A DNA stretch of 64,000 nt from Liolophura sinensis (Eukaryota; Mollusca; Polyplacophora; Chitonida; Chitonidae), in assembly GCF_032854445.1 (NCBI RefSeq), contig NC_088295.1, positions 65,143,249-65,207,248 of the forward strand, written 5' to 3'. Of this stretch, positions 20,708 through 32,889 are shown in pieces; position 1 is the stretch's first letter; each line of letters opens with the position of its first letter. Under the pieces are notes generated by a model. It had not been told where the DNA came from and did no database searches. It saw nothing but the letters and a program-made list of their open reading frames with translations. The translations under genes and the position numbers were made by a program.

Positions 20708-20779
20708 GGTTCTGGCGAGGTTCGAACTCGCGACCTTCTGCGTGTAAAGCAGACGTGATAACCACTACACCACAGAACC
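20708..20779 (-). tRNA. tRNA-Val(TAC), unit 6
   Basis: Consensus copy. Confidence 0.85.
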
Positions 20780-20887
20780 AATAGGTTTTCGTATGTGTTT
20801 ATGGCTTACTTGTGTAGAAGTGTTTGCCATGTCATGAGAAATCAATATGTCCCACGTGGAGGCCACAAGCAAAACGTGGCAAGAGTT

Positions 20888-21288
20888 TTTTTTTGAAAAT
20901 TGTTGAGTTTATTCCCAATTTGTCATCAAATACACAAGATTTAACCATGACCGGCTTTCACAAACTTTTGAAATCACAAAGCAGTCTTAATTAAAATAAA
21001 ATATCACAGAGAAGATGACTGCTTTGTGAATAGAACAATTGCACATTAGCCGCTCATTTCAATAAATACACTAATTTATCATTGCGTAATGTACAGAAGA
21101 CTTTTTTACACAACAGATTTTCTCACAAGATGGCCTATCTAGCCGAAAAAAGTCAACATGAATATGTGTTTTAATAATTCCTTTGGCAGCCTTAACGATG
21201 GCAACAGCATCCCTGTTCCTTTTCTAAAATATTATGCCGTTGCGTGCACACCAAATACTAAACTGAAGAACACATATGACATACAACC
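20888..21288 (-). mobile_element. LINE tail, unit 6
   Basis: Right target copy (21289-21301) has the CGAGG..AGAGGT variant of unit 5. Confidence 0.8.
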
Positions 21289-21365
21289 CGAGGCCAGAGG
21301 TGCTTCTAAATCCATGACCCAAAGGCCCAAGAAGTTTGAAAAGAATTAAAGAAATATACCTTACA

Positions 21366-21437
21366 GGTTTCGGCGAGGTTCGAACTCGCGACCTTCTGCG
21401 TGTGAAGCAGACGTGATAACCACTACACTACGAAACC
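21366..21437 (-). tRNA. tRNA-Val(CAC), unit 6
   Basis: Consensus copy. Confidence 0.85.
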
Positions 21438-22779
21438 CTCTCTCTAGAGAACTTATGAGAGGAAGTAATGGAGTGGAAATCGATACTTGTTGTGTACAAT
21501 TACAAACTTAACATGAAGACAAGACAAGAAACATAATCGGCTAAATCCACACACAGCCTGAATTTCTCAATACGTGATGAAGAATCTATTCTCTTGAGCA
21601 AAACATGAGAAAAGGCAAAGAAGAACATTTTTTACAGACCTTCGCCACCTTTTGCGTGTTAAGCATACGTGATAACCACTACAATACGGAACTATTGCGG
21701 TATATGATCTATGTTTTTTGGCATCTCATGCACGAATGATCTACTGTAAAATACTTATTATTCGCTGCAATTTTACTTTCGCGAATTTTCTACTAAGATT
21801 TGTCCGCGAGAATTAATTTTCGCGTATGTAAGAGAATACTTAGAAAATAAAAACGGATGTGAAAGTCTTAACATTTTCCAAGATATAATATGGCCGAAAT
21901 GATTCAAGCACGTAAAGCATGTATCATCATGGGTGGCTTTTATCCCGCTTTGTTGCCTGCAGTGTCGCTAATTCTCGTGATCTGGATCAAAGATTAAAAC
22001 AATTGAAAATGGAGTATGACTTCGTGAGAAGATTACTTTCGCACCCACTGAAATCAATAATGAGCACTTTTAAACACCTGGCAAAGGGATCTGTCACCTT
22101 TTCAACGGTTCAAGGGAAAACATATGAATTTACCATTATCGGCGCCACTCACTCATTATTTATCAAGCAACACAGAAAGTTGTGTATTGTTTTCCGTTTT
22201 TATCGCCCTCTGTAGCAGGTCAGAAACCGCACACATTGCCGTAGCTGTCAAATGGCCATTGTCTTGTTGTACACACTTCACAGTTTGTTAGAAGCTCACC
22301 CATTTAATCACAGGAAACACACAGCCAATGGGATAGTGTGTATCAGAGCGACATTCATTAGAAGCCAACAAGTGCTGGTGTCTACTTTTCTTTCAACTTG
22401 CATAGCGAAGACTGATCAAACCAAAGACAAATAAACTCCCACGTTGTTTTATACCCAGCAAGCAATAGCACCAGAGTGTGTATGCATTTAAACCATAATT
22501 TCCCTTCAGTACGGTTCAAAAATGTAACTAGCCCGTCGGGCTTTCTTAGCGCAACTGCCGACACCTTGGCAAAGATTTCACTTCATTATTACTACTAACT
22601 GTAGTATATGATTCAGTGTTGGACATTTATTCGGCTGGAATTATTTTTGGCGGTATATTATTAGGTACTCCACAGTATAACTTTGGGGGAAAGAAACTCA
22701 TTTGGTGCAACTGACCAAAAGGAAATCGCCACTAAGGCCGTTAACACATCTTTGTGATAACTTCGCTTGAGATAAAAAA

Positions 22780-22851
22780 GGTTGTGGCGAAGTTCGAACT
22801 CGCCACCTTCTGCGTGTAAAGCAGAAGTGATAACCACTAAACTACCAAAAG
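22780..22851 (-). pseudogene. decayed tRNA-Val(TAC), unit 7
   Basis: Acceptor unpaired as in unit 1. Confidence 0.75.
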
Positions 22852-22874
22852 GCAAAGAAGAAAAACATACAATA

Positions 22875-22946
22875 GGTTCCGGCGAAGCTCGAACTCGCGG
22901 CCTTCTGCGTGTTAAGCAGACGTGATAACCACTACACTACGGAACC
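22875..22946 (-). tRNA. tRNA-Val(AAC), unit 7
   Basis: G-T pair at the top of the T stem, as in units 2 and 6. Confidence 0.85.
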
Positions 22947-23103
22947 ATTTCGACGAAAACTCTATATTATTGGGCATCTCATGCACGAATGAAGTATAAC
23001 GTTTTGGGGGTGAAAAAAACTCATTTCGTGACTCTGACCAAGATAAAATCTCCAGTACGACCATTAACACATCTTCGTGAGGACTTCAATTGAGATAAAA
23101 ACA

Positions 23104-23175
23104 GGTTCTGGCGAGGTTCGAACTCGCGACCTTCTGCGTGTAAAGCAGACGTGATAACCACTACACCACAGAACC
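23104..23175 (-). tRNA. tRNA-Val(TAC), unit 7
   Basis: Consensus body with a T5 stop instead of T4. Confidence 0.85.
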
Positions 23176-23287
23176 AATAGGTTTTCGTATGTGTTTATGG
23201 CTTACTTGTGTAGAAGTGTTTGCCATGTCATGAGAAATCAATGTGTCCCACGTGGAGGCAACCACGAAGCAAAACGTGGCAAGAGTT

Positions 23288-23688
23288 TTTTTTGAAAATT
23301 GTTGAGTTTATTCCCAATTTGTCATCAAATACACAAGATTTAACCATGACCGGCTTTCACAAACTTTTGAAATCACAAAGCAGTCTTAATTAAAATAAAA
23401 TATCACAGAGAAGATGACTGCTTTGTGAATAGAACAATTGCACATTAGCCGCTCATTTCAATAAATACACTAATTTATCATTGCGTAATGTACAGAAGAC
23501 TTTGTTTATACAACAGATTTTCTCACAAGATGGCCTATCTAGCCGAAAAAAGTCAACATGAATATGTGTTTTAATAATTCCTTTGGCAGCCTTAACGATG
23601 GCAATAGCATCCCTGTTCCTTTTCTAAAATATTATGCCGTTGCGTGCACACCAAATACTAAACTGAAGAACACATATGACATACAACC
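23288..23688 (-). mobile_element. LINE tail, unit 7
   Basis: Target duplications at 23275-23287 and 23689-23701. Confidence 0.8.
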
Positions 23689-23765
23689 CGTGGCCAGAGT
23701 TGCTTCTAAATCCATGACCCAAAGGCCCAAAAAGTTTGAAAAGAATAAAAGAAATATACCTTAAA

Positions 23766-23837
23766 GGTTTCGGCGAGGTTCGAACTCGCGACCTTCTGCG
23801 CGTGAAGCAGACGTGATAACCACTACACTACGAAACC
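23766..23837 (-). tRNA. tRNA-Val(CAC), unit 7
   Basis: Position 37 is G instead of A (loop TTCACGC); otherwise consensus. Confidence 0.8.
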
Positions 23838-24853
23838 CTCTCTCTAGAGAACTTATGAGAGGAAGTAATGGAGTGGAAATCGATACTTGTTGTGTACAAT
23901 TACAAACATGAAGACAAGACAAGAAACATGATCGGCTAAATCCACACACAGCCTGAATTTCTCAATACGTGATGAAGAATCTATTCTCTAGAGCAAAACA
24001 TGAGAAAAGGCAAAGAAGAACATTTTTTACATACCTTCGCCACCTTTTGCGTGTTAAGCATACGTGATAACCACTACAATACGGAACTATTGCGGTATAT
24101 GATCTATGTTTTTTGGCATCTCATGCACGAATGATCTACTGTAAAATACTTATTATTCGCTGCAATTTTACTTTCGCGAATTTTCTACTAAGATTTGTCC
24201 GCGAGAATTAATTTTCGCGTATCTAAGAGAATACTTAGAAAATAAAAACGGATGTGAAAGTCTTAACATTTTCCAAGATATAATATGCCGAAATGATTCA
24301 AACACGTAAAGCATGTATCATCATGGGTGGCTTTTATCCCGCTTTGTTGCCTGCCAGTGTCGCTAATTCTCGTGATCTGGATCAAAGATTAAAACAATTG
24401 AAAATGGATTATGACTTCGTGAGAAGATTACTTTCGCACCCACTTAAATCAATAATGAGCACTTTTAAACACCTGGCAAAGGGATCTGTCACCTTTTCAA
24501 CGGTTCAAGGGAAAACATATGAATTTACCATTATCGGCGCCACTCACTCATTATTTATCAAGCAACACAGAAAGTTGTGTATTGTTTTCCGTTTTTTATC
24601 GCCCTCTGTAGCAGGTCAGAAACCGCACACATTGCCGTAGCTGTCAAATGGCCATTGTCTTGTTGTACACACTTCACAGTTGTTAGAAGCTCACCCATTT
24701 AAACACAGGAAACACACAGCCAATGGGATAGTGTGTATCAGAGCGACATTCATTAGAAGCCAACAAGTGCTGGCGTCTACTTTTCTTTCAACTTGCATAG
24801 CGAAGACTGATCAAACCAAAGACAAATACAAAAAATAAAAAAAACATACAATA

Positions 24854-24925
24854 GGTTCCGGCGAGGCTCGAACTCGCGGCCTTCTGCGTGTTAAGCAGAC
24901 GTGATAACCACTACACTACGGAACC
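24854..24925 (-). tRNA. tRNA-Val(AAC), unit 8
   Basis: Consensus body; the deletion upstream on the plus strand brings an A8 run close, giving a long T-run stop. Confidence 0.85.
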
Positions 24926-25192
24926 ATTTCGACGAAAACTCTATATTATTGGGCATCTCATGCACGAATGAAGTATAACGTTTTGGGGGTGAAAAAACTC
25001 ATTTCGTGACTCTGACCAAGATAGAATCTCCAGTACGACCATTAACACATCTTCGTGAGGACTTCAATTGAGATAAAACAGGTTCTGGCGAGGTTCGAAC
25101 TCGCGAAAACTCATTTCGTGACTCTGACCAAGATAGAATCTCCAGTACGACCATTAACACATCTTCGTGAGGACTTCAATTGAGATAAAACA

Positions 25193-25261
25193 GGTTCTGG
25201 CGAGGTTCGAACTCGCGACCTTCTGCGTGTAAAGCAGACGTGATAACCACTACACCATATC
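25193..25261 (-). pseudogene. tRNA-Val(TAC) with broken acceptor, unit 8
   Basis: Same 3-nt loss as unit 3 but the 5' acceptor strand now reads TGATA; cannot pair with CAGAACC. Confidence 0.75.
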
Positions 25262-25369
25262 AATAGGTTTTCATATGTGTTTATGGCTTACTTGTGTAGA
25301 AGTGTTTGTCATGTCATGAGAAATCAATATGTCCCACGTGGAGGCCACAAGCAAAACGTGGAAAGAGTT

Positions 25370-25769
25370 TTTTTTGAAAATTGTTGAGTTTATTCCCAAT
25401 TTGTCATCAAATACACAAGATTTAACCATGACCGGCTTTCACAAACTTTTAAAATCACAAAGCAGTCTTCATTAAAATAAAATATCACAGAGAAGATGAC
25501 TGTTTGTGAATAGAACAATTGCACATTAGCCGCTCATTTCAATAAATACACTAATTTATCATTGCGTAATGTACAGAAGACTTTGTTTATACAACAGATT
25601 TTCTCACAAGATGGCCTATCTAGCCGAAAAAAGTCAACATGAATACGTGTTTTAATAATTCCTTTGGCAGCCTTAACGATGGCAACAGCATCCCTGTTCC
25701 TTTTCTAAAATATTATGCCGTTGCGTGCATATCAAATACTAAACTGAAGAACACATATGACATACAACC
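25370..25769 (-). mobile_element. LINE tail, unit 8
   Basis: Target duplications at 25357-25369 and 25770-25782. Confidence 0.8.
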
Positions 25770-25846
25770 CGTGGCCAGAGTTGCTTCTAAATCCATGACC
25801 CAAAGGCCCAAGAAGTTTGAAAAGAATTAAAGAAATATACCTTACA

Positions 25847-25918
25847 GGTTTCGGCGAGGTTCGAACTCGCGACCTTCTGCGTGTGAAGCAGACGTGATAA
25901 CCACTACACTACGAAACC
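25847..25918 (-). tRNA. tRNA-Val(CAC), unit 8
   Basis: Consensus copy. Confidence 0.85.
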
Positions 25919-27180
25919 CTCTCTCTAGAGAACTTATGAGAGGAAGTAATGGAGTGGAAATCGATACTTGTTGTGTACAATTACAAACTTAACATGAAGA
26001 CAAGACAAGAAACATGATCGGCTAAATCCACACACAGCCTGAATTTCTCAATACGTGATGAAGAATCTATTCTCTAGAGCAAAACATGAGAAAAGGCAAA
26101 GAAGAACATTTTTTACAGACCTTCGCCACCTTTTGCGTGTTAAGCATACGTGATAACCACTACAATACGGAACTATTGCGGTATATGATCTATGTTTTAT
26201 GGCATCTCATGCACGAATGATCTACTGTAAAATACTTATTATTCGCTGCAATTTTACTTTCGCGGAATTTCTACTAAGATTTTACTAATGATTTACTAAT
26301 GATTCAAGCACGTAAAGCATGTATCATCATGGGTGGCTTTTATCCCGCTTTGTTGCCTGCAGTGTCGCTAATTCTCGTGATCTGGATCAAAGATTAAAAC
26401 AATTGAAAATGGAGTATGACTTCGTGAGAAGATTACTTTCGCACCCACTTAAATCAATAATGAGCACTTTTAAACACCTGGCAAAGGGATCTGTTACCTT
26501 TTCAACGGTTCAAGGGAAAACATATGAATTTACCATTATCGGCGCCACTCACTCATTATTTATCAAGCAACACAGAAAGTTGTGTATTGTTTTCCGTTTT
26601 TATCGCCCTCTGTAGCAGGTCAGAAACCGCACACATTGCCGTAGCTGTCAAATGGCCAGTGTCTTGTTGTACACACTTCACAGTTTGTTAGAAGCTCACC
26701 CATTTAATCACAGGAAACACACAGCCAATGGGATAGTGTGTATCAGAGCGACATTCATTAGAAGCCAACAAGTGCTGGTGTCTACTTTTCTTTCAACTTG
26801 CATAGCGAAGACTGATCAAACCAAAGACAAATAAACTCCCACGTTGTTTTATACCCAGCAAGCAATAGCACCAGAGTGTGTATGCATTTAAACCATAATT
26901 TCCCTTCAGTGCGGTTCAAAAATGTAACTAGCCCGTCGGGCTTTCTTAGCGCAACTGCCGACACCTTGGCAAAGATTTCACTTCATTATTACTACTAACT
27001 GTAGTATATGATTCAGTGTTGGACATTTATTCGGCTGGAATTATATTTGGCGGTATATTATTAGGTACTCCACAGTATAACTTTGGGGGAAAGAAACTCA
27101 TTTGGTGCAACTGACCAAAAGGAAATCGCCACTAAGGCCGTTAACACATCTTTGTGATAACTTCGCTTGAAATAAAAAAT

Positions 27181-27252
27181 GGTTGTTGCGAAGTTCGAAC
27201 TCGCCACCTTCTGCGTGTAAAGCAGAAGTGATAACCACTAAACTACCAAAAG
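27181..27252 (-). pseudogene. decayed tRNA-Val(TAC), unit 9
   Basis: Acceptor unpaired; one more change (GTTGTTGCG on the plus strand) shared with units 11, 19 and 22. Confidence 0.75.
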
Positions 27253-27275
27253 GCAAAGAAGAAAAACATACAATA

Positions 27276-27347
27276 GGTTCCGGCGAGGCTCGAACTCGCG
27301 GCCTTCTGCGTGTTAAGCAGACGTGATAACCACTACACTACGGAACC
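27276..27347 (-). tRNA. tRNA-Val(AAC), unit 9
   Basis: Consensus copy. Confidence 0.85.
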
Positions 27348-27502
27348 ATTTCGACGAAAACTCTATATTATTGGGCATCTCATGTACGAATGAAGTATAA
27401 CGTTTTGGGGGTGAAAAAACTCATTTCGTGACTCTGACCAACATAAAATCTCCAGTACGACCATTAACACATCTTCGTGAGGACTTCAATTGAGATAAAA
27501 CA

Positions 27503-27574
27503 GGTTCTGGCGAGGTTCGAACTCGCGACCTTCTGCGTGTAAAGCAGACGTGATAACCACTACAACACAGAACC
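27503..27574 (-). tRNA. tRNA-Val(TAC), unit 9, D-stem variant
   Basis: First D-stem base G10 is T, which breaks the G10-C25 pair and a conserved A-box G; shared with unit 11. Confidence 0.7.
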
Positions 27575-27686
27575 AATAGGTTTTCATATGTGTTTATGGC
27601 TTACTTGTGTAGAAGTGTTTGCCATGTCATGAGAAATCAATGTGTCCCACGTGGAGGCAACCACGAAGCAAAACGTGGCAAGAGTT

Positions 27687-28088
27687 TTTTTTGAAAATTG
27701 TTGAGTTTATTCCCAATTTGTCATCAAATACACAAGATTTAACCATGACCGGCTTTCACAAACTTTTGAAATCACAAAGCAGTCTTAATTAAAATAAAAT
27801 ATCACAGAGAAGATGACTGCTTTGTGAATAGAACAATTGCACATTAGCCGCTCATTTCAATAAATACACTAATTTATCATTGCGTAATGTACAGAAGACT
27901 TTGTTTATACAACAGATTTTCTCACAAGATGGCCTATCTAGCCGAAAAAAAGTCAACATGAATATGTGTTTTAATAATTCCTTTGGCAGCCTTAACGATG
28001 GCAATAGCATCCCTGTTCCTTTTCTAAAATATTATGCCGTTGCGTGCACACCAAATACTAAACTGAAGAACACATATGACATACAACC
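27687..28088 (-). mobile_element. LINE tail, unit 9
   Basis: Target duplications at 27674-27686 and 28089-28101. Confidence 0.8.
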
Positions 28089-28165
28089 CGTGGCCAGAGT
28101 TGCTTCTAAATCCATGACCCAAAGGCCCAAAAAGTTTGAAAAGAATAAAAGAAATATACCTTAAA

Positions 28166-28237
28166 GGTTTCGGCGAGGTTCGAACTCGCGACCTTCTGCG
28201 TGTGAAGCAGACGTGATAACCACTACACTACGAAACC
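28166..28237 (-). tRNA. tRNA-Val(CAC), unit 9
   Basis: Consensus body; trailer variant (CCTTTAAGG) shared with units 7, 11, 19 and 21. Confidence 0.85.
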
Positions 28238-29253
28238 CTCTCTCTAGAGAACTTATGAGAGGAAGTAATGGAGTGGAAATCGATACTTGTTGTGTACAAT
28301 TACAAACATGAAGACAAGACAAGAAACATGATCGGCTAAATCCACACACAGCCTGAATTTCTCAATACGTGATGAAGAATCTATTCTCTAGAGCAAAACA
28401 TGAGAAAAGGCAAAGAAGAACATTTTTTACATACCTTCGCCACCTTTTGCGTGTTAAGCATACGTGATAACCACTACAATACGGAACTATTGCGGTATAT
28501 GATCTATGTTTTTTGGCATCTCATGCACGAATGATCTACTGTAAAATACTTATTATTCGCTGCAATTTTACTTTCGCGAATTTTCTACTAAGATTTGTCC
28601 GCGAGAATTAATTTTCGCGTATCTAAGAGAATACTTAGAAAATAAAAACGGATGTGAAAGTCTTAACATTTTCCAAGATATAATATGGCCGAAATGATTC
28701 AAACACGTAAAGCATGTATCATCATGGGTGGCTTTTATCCCGCTTTGTTGCCTGCAGTGTCGCTAATTCTCGTGATCTGGATCAAAGATTAAAACAATTG
28801 AAAATGGATTATGACTTCGTGAGAAGATTACTTTCGCACCCACTTAAATCAATAATGAGCACTTTTAAACACCTGGCAAAGGGATCTGTCACCTTTTCAA
28901 CGGTTCAAGGGAAAACATATGAATTTACCATTATCGGCGCCACTCACTCATTATTTATCAAGCAACACAGAAAGTTGTGTATTGTTTTCCGTTTTATCGC
29001 CCTCTGTAGCAGGTCAGAAACCGCACACATTGCCGTAGCTGTCAAATGGCCATTGTCTTGTTGTACACACTTCACAGTTTGTTAGAAGCTCACCCATTTA
29101 AACACAGGAAACACACAGCCAATGGGATAGTGTGTATCAGAGCGACATTCATTAGAAGCCAACAAGTGCTGGCGTCTACTTTTCTTTCAACTTGCATAGC
29201 GAAGACTGATCAAACCAAAGACAAATACAAAAAAATAAAAAAAACATACAATA

Positions 29254-29325
29254 CGTTCCGGCGAGGCTCGAACTCGCGGCCTTCTGCGTGTTAAGCAGAC
29301 GTGATAACCACTACACTACGGAACC
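29254..29325 (-). tRNA. tRNA-Val(AAC), unit 10, acceptor variant
   Basis: Last acceptor base is G instead of C, so pair 1-72 is G-G. May be a sequencing error given the indel-rich unit. Confidence 0.65.
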
Positions 29326-29593
29326 ATTTCGACGAAAACTCTATATTATTGGGCATCTCCATGCACGAATGAAGTATAACGTTTTGGGGGTGAAAAAACT
29401 CATTTCGTGACTCTGACCAAGATAGAATCTCCAGTACGACCATTAACACATCTTCGTGAGGACTTCAATTGAGATAAAACAGGTTCTGGCGAGGTTCGAA
29501 CTCGCGAAAACTCATTTCGTGACTCTGACCAAGATAGAATCTCCAGTACGACCATTAACACATCTTCGTGAGGACTTCAATTGAGATAAAACA

Positions 29594-29663
29594 GGTTCTG
29601 GCGAGGTTCGAACTCGCGACCTTCCTGCGTGTAAAGCAGACGTGATAACCACTACACCATATC
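29594..29663 (-). pseudogene. tRNA-Val(TAC) with broken acceptor, unit 10
   Basis: Broken acceptor as in unit 8, plus an extra base in the anticodon-arm flank (CTTCCTGCG on the plus strand). Confidence 0.75.
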
Positions 29664-29771
29664 AATAGGTTTTCATATGTGTTTATGGCTTACTTGTGTA
29701 GAAGTGTTTGTCATGTCATGAGAAATCAATATGTCCCACGTGGAGGCCACAAGCAAAACGTGGAAAGAGTT

Positions 29772-30168
29772 TTTTTTGAAATTGTTGAGTTTATTCCAAT
29801 TTGTCATCAAATACACAAGATTTAACCATGACCGGCTTTCACAAACTTTTAAAATCACAAAGCAGTCTTCATTAAAATAAAATATCACAGAGAAGATGAC
29901 TGTTTGTGAATAGAACAATTGAACATTAGCCGCTCATTTCAATAAATACACTAATTTATCATTGCGTAATGTACAGAAGACTTTGTTTATACAACAGATT
30001 TTCTCACAAGATGGCCTATCTAGCCGAAAAAAGTCAACATGAATACGTGTTTTAATAATTCCTTTGCAGCCTTAACGATGGCAACAGCATCCCTGTTCCT
30101 TTTCTAAAATATTATGCCGTTGCGTGCATATCAAATACTAAACTGAAGAACACATATGACATACAACC
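29772..30168 (-). mobile_element. LINE tail, unit 10
   Basis: Has several single-base losses against unit 8; right target copy begins at 30169. Confidence 0.8.
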
Positions 30169-30245
30169 CGTGGCCAGAGTTGCTTCTAAATCCATGACCC
30201 AAAGGCCCAAGAAGTTTGAAAAGAATTAAAGAAATATACCTTACA

Positions 30246-30317
30246 GGTTTCGGCGAGGTTCGAACTCGCGACCTTCTGCGTGTGAAGCAGACGTGATAAC
30301 CACTACACTACGAAACC
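30246..30317 (-). tRNA. tRNA-Val(CAC), unit 10
   Basis: Consensus copy. Confidence 0.85.
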
Positions 30318-31580
30318 CTCTCTCTAGAGAACTTATGAGAGGAAGTAATGGAGTGGAAATCGATACTTGTTGTGTACAATTACAAACTTAACATGAAGAC
30401 AAGACAAGAAACATGATCGGCTAAATCCACACACAGCCTGAATTTCTCAATACGTGATGAAGAATCTATTCTCTAGAGCAAAACATGAGAAAAGGCAAAG
30501 AAGAACATTTTTTACAGACCTTCGCCACCTTTTGCGTGTTAAGCATACGTGATAACCACTACAATACGGAACTATTGCGGTATATGATCTATGTTTTATG
30601 GCATCTCATGCACGAATGGATCTACTGTAAAATACTTATTATTCGCTGCAATTTTACTTTCGCGGAATTTCTACTAAGATTTTACTAATGATTTACTAAT
30701 GATTCAAGCACGTAAAGCATGTATCATCATGGGTGGCTTTTATCCCGCTTTGTTGCCTGCAGTGTCGCTAATTCTCGTGATCTGGATCAAAGATTAAAAC
30801 AATTGAAAATGGAGTATGACTTCGTGAGAAGATTACTTTCGCACCCACTTAAATCAATAATGAGCACTTTTAAACACCTGGCAAGGGATCTGTTACCTTT
30901 TCAACGGTTCAAGGGAAAACATATGAATTTACCATTATCGCGCCACTCACTCATTATTTATCAAGCAACACAGAAAGTTGTGTATTGTTTTCCGTTTTTT
31001 AATCGCCCTCTGTAGCAGGTCAGAAACCGCACACATTGCCGTAGCTGTCAAATGGCCAGTGTCTTGTTGTACACACTTCACAGTTTGTTAGAAGCTCACC
31101 CATTTATTCACAGGAAACACACAGCCAATGGGATAGTGTGTATCAGAGCGACATTCATTAGAAGCCAACAAGTGCTGGTGTCTACTTTTCTTTCAACTTG
31201 CATAGCGAAGACTGATCAAACCAAAGACAAATAAACTCCCACGTTGTTTTATACCCAGCAAGCAATAGCACCAGAGTGTGTATGCATTTAAACCATAATT
31301 TCCCTTCAGTGCGGTTCAAAAATGTAACTAGCCCGTCGGGCTTTCTTAGCGCAACTGCCGACACCTTGGCAAAGATTTCACTTCATTATTACTACTAACT
31401 GTAGTATATGATTCAGTGTTGGACATTTATTCGGCTGGAATTATATTTGGCGGTATATTATTAGGTACTCCACAGTATAACTTTGGGGGAAAGAAACTCA
31501 TTTGGTGCAACTGACCAAAAGGAAATCGCCACTAAGGCCGTTAACACATCTTTGTGATAACTTCGCTTGAAATAAAAAAT

Positions 31581-31652
31581 GGTTGTTGCGAAGTTCGAAC
31601 TCGCCACCTTCTGCGTGTAAAGCAGAAGTGATAACCACTAAACTACCAAAAG
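31581..31652 (-). pseudogene. decayed tRNA-Val(TAC), unit 11
   Basis: As unit 9. Confidence 0.75.
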
Positions 31653-31675
31653 GCAAAGAAGAAAAACATACAATA

Positions 31676-31747
31676 GGTTCCGGCGAGGCTCGAACTCGCG
31701 GCCTTCTGCGTGTTAAGCAGACGTGATAACCACTACACTACGGAACC
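31676..31747 (-). tRNA. tRNA-Val(AAC), unit 11
   Basis: Consensus copy. Confidence 0.85.
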
Positions 31748-31902
31748 ATTTCGACGAAAACTCTATATTATTGGGCATCTCATGTACGAATGAAGTATAA
31801 CGTTTTGGGGGTGAAAAAACTCATTTCGTGACTCTGACCAACATAAAATCTCCAGTACGACCATTAACACATCTTCGTGAGGACTTCAATTGAGATAAAA
31901 CA

Positions 31903-31974
31903 GGTTCTGGCGAGGTTCGAACTCGCGACCTTCTGCGTGTAAAGCAGACGTGATAACCACTACAACACAGAACC
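31903..31974 (-). tRNA. tRNA-Val(TAC), unit 11, D-stem variant
   Basis: G10 to T as in unit 9. Confidence 0.7.
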
Positions 31975-32086
31975 AATAGGTTTTCATATGTGTTTATGGC
32001 TTACTTGTGTAGAAGTGTTTGCCATGTCATGAGAAATCAATGTGTCCCACGTGGAGGCAACCACGAAGCAAAACGTGGCAAGAGTT

Positions 32087-32487
32087 TTTTTGTAAAATTG
32101 TTGAGTTTATTCCCAATTTGTCATCAAATACACAAGATTTAACCATGACCGGCTTTCACAAACTTTTGAAATCACAAAGCAGTCTTAATTAAAATAAAAT
32201 ATCACAGAGAAGATGACTGCTTTGTGAATAGAACAATTGCACATTAGCCGCTCATTTCAATAAATACACTAATTTATCATTGCGTAATGTACAGAAGACT
32301 TTGTTTATACAACAGATTTTCTCACAAGATGGCCTATCTAGCCGAAAAAAGTCAACATGAATATGTGTTTTAATAATTCCTTTGGCAGCCTTAACGATGG
32401 CAATAGCATCCCTGTTCCTTTTCTAAAATATTATGCCGTTGCGTGCACACCAAATACTAAACTGAAGAACACATATGACATACAACC
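32087..32487 (-). mobile_element. LINE tail, unit 11
   Basis: Target duplications at 32074-32086 and 32488-32500. Confidence 0.8.
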
Positions 32488-32564
32488 CGTGGCCAGAGTT
32501 GCTTCTAAATCCATGACCCAAAGGCCCAAAAAGTTTGAAAAGAATAAAAGAAATATACCTTAAA

Positions 32565-32636
32565 GGTTTCGGCGAGGTTCGAACTCGCGACCTTCTGCGT
32601 GTGAAGCAGACGTGATAACCACTACACTACGAAACC
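32565..32636 (-). tRNA. tRNA-Val(CAC), unit 11
   Basis: Consensus copy; last tRNA before the assembly gap. Confidence 0.85.
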
Positions 32637-32678
32637 CTCTCTCTAGAGAACTTATGAGAGGAAGTAATGGAGTGGAAA

Positions 32679-32878
32679 NNNNNNNNNNNNNNNNNNNNNN
32701 NNNNNNNNNNNNNNNNNNNNNNNNNNNNNNNNNNNNNNNNNNNNNNNNNNNNNNNNNNNNNNNNNNNNNNNNNNNNNNNNNNNNNNNNNNNNNNNNNNNN
32801 NNNNNNNNNNNNNNNNNNNNNNNNNNNNNNNNNNNNNNNNNNNNNNNNNNNNNNNNNNNNNNNNNNNNNNNNNNNNNN
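32679..32878. other. assembly gap, 200 N
   Basis: Exactly 200 N. The left side ends 42 bp past a CAC gene and the right side starts inside another CAC gene with different flank variants (CTCTCTTTAGAGAAATTATG against CTCTCTCTAGAGAACTTATG). Missing sequence is therefore likely at least one whole unit; real size unknown. Confidence 0.95.
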
Positions 32879-32889
32879 ACTACGAAACC
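32879..32889 (-). pseudogene. gap-truncated tRNA-Val(CAC)
   Basis: Only the 5' acceptor end and start of the D arm of a CAC gene is present; the rest lies in the gap, so its state is unknown. Confidence 0.6.

Larger units (their letters stand above)
19045..21437 (-). repeat. array unit 6 (2393 bp)
   Basis: Fragment 19246-19299 (GCGCGTTAAG variant, also in unit 23). Standard gene set. Confidence 0.9.
21438..23837 (-). repeat. array unit 7 (2400 bp)
   Basis: Fragment 21639-21692. A CAACCACGAAGC variant at 23258-23270, between the TAC gene and the LINE tail, is shared with units 9 and 11. Confidence 0.9.
23838..25918 (-). repeat. array unit 8 (2081 bp; decayed TAC deleted, TAC duplication)
   Basis: Fragment 24034-24087. 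A 420-bp deletion ending near 24826-24840 in an A-rich stretch removes the decayed TAC; a partial TAC duplicate is at 25081-25105. Paired with unit 9 in a two-unit higher-order repeat whose second copy is units 10-11. Confidence 0.9.
25919..28237 (-). repeat. array unit 9 (2319 bp, short-spacer type)
   Basis: Fragment 26120-26173. Private variants shared with unit 11: a changed decayed TAC, a D-stem change in TAC and a CATGTACGAATG reading near 27380. Confidence 0.9.
28238..30317 (-). repeat. array unit 10 (2080 bp; copy of unit 8)
   Basis: Fragment 28434-28487. Same deletion and TAC duplication (29482-29506) as unit 8, but with several extra single-base indels (near 29360, 29624, 29779). 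Confidence 0.9.
30318..32636 (-). repeat. array unit 11 (2319 bp; copy of unit 9)
   Basis: Fragment 30519-30572. Same length and private variants as unit 9, with extra indels near 30619, 30885, 30940 and 31000. Confidence 0.9.
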
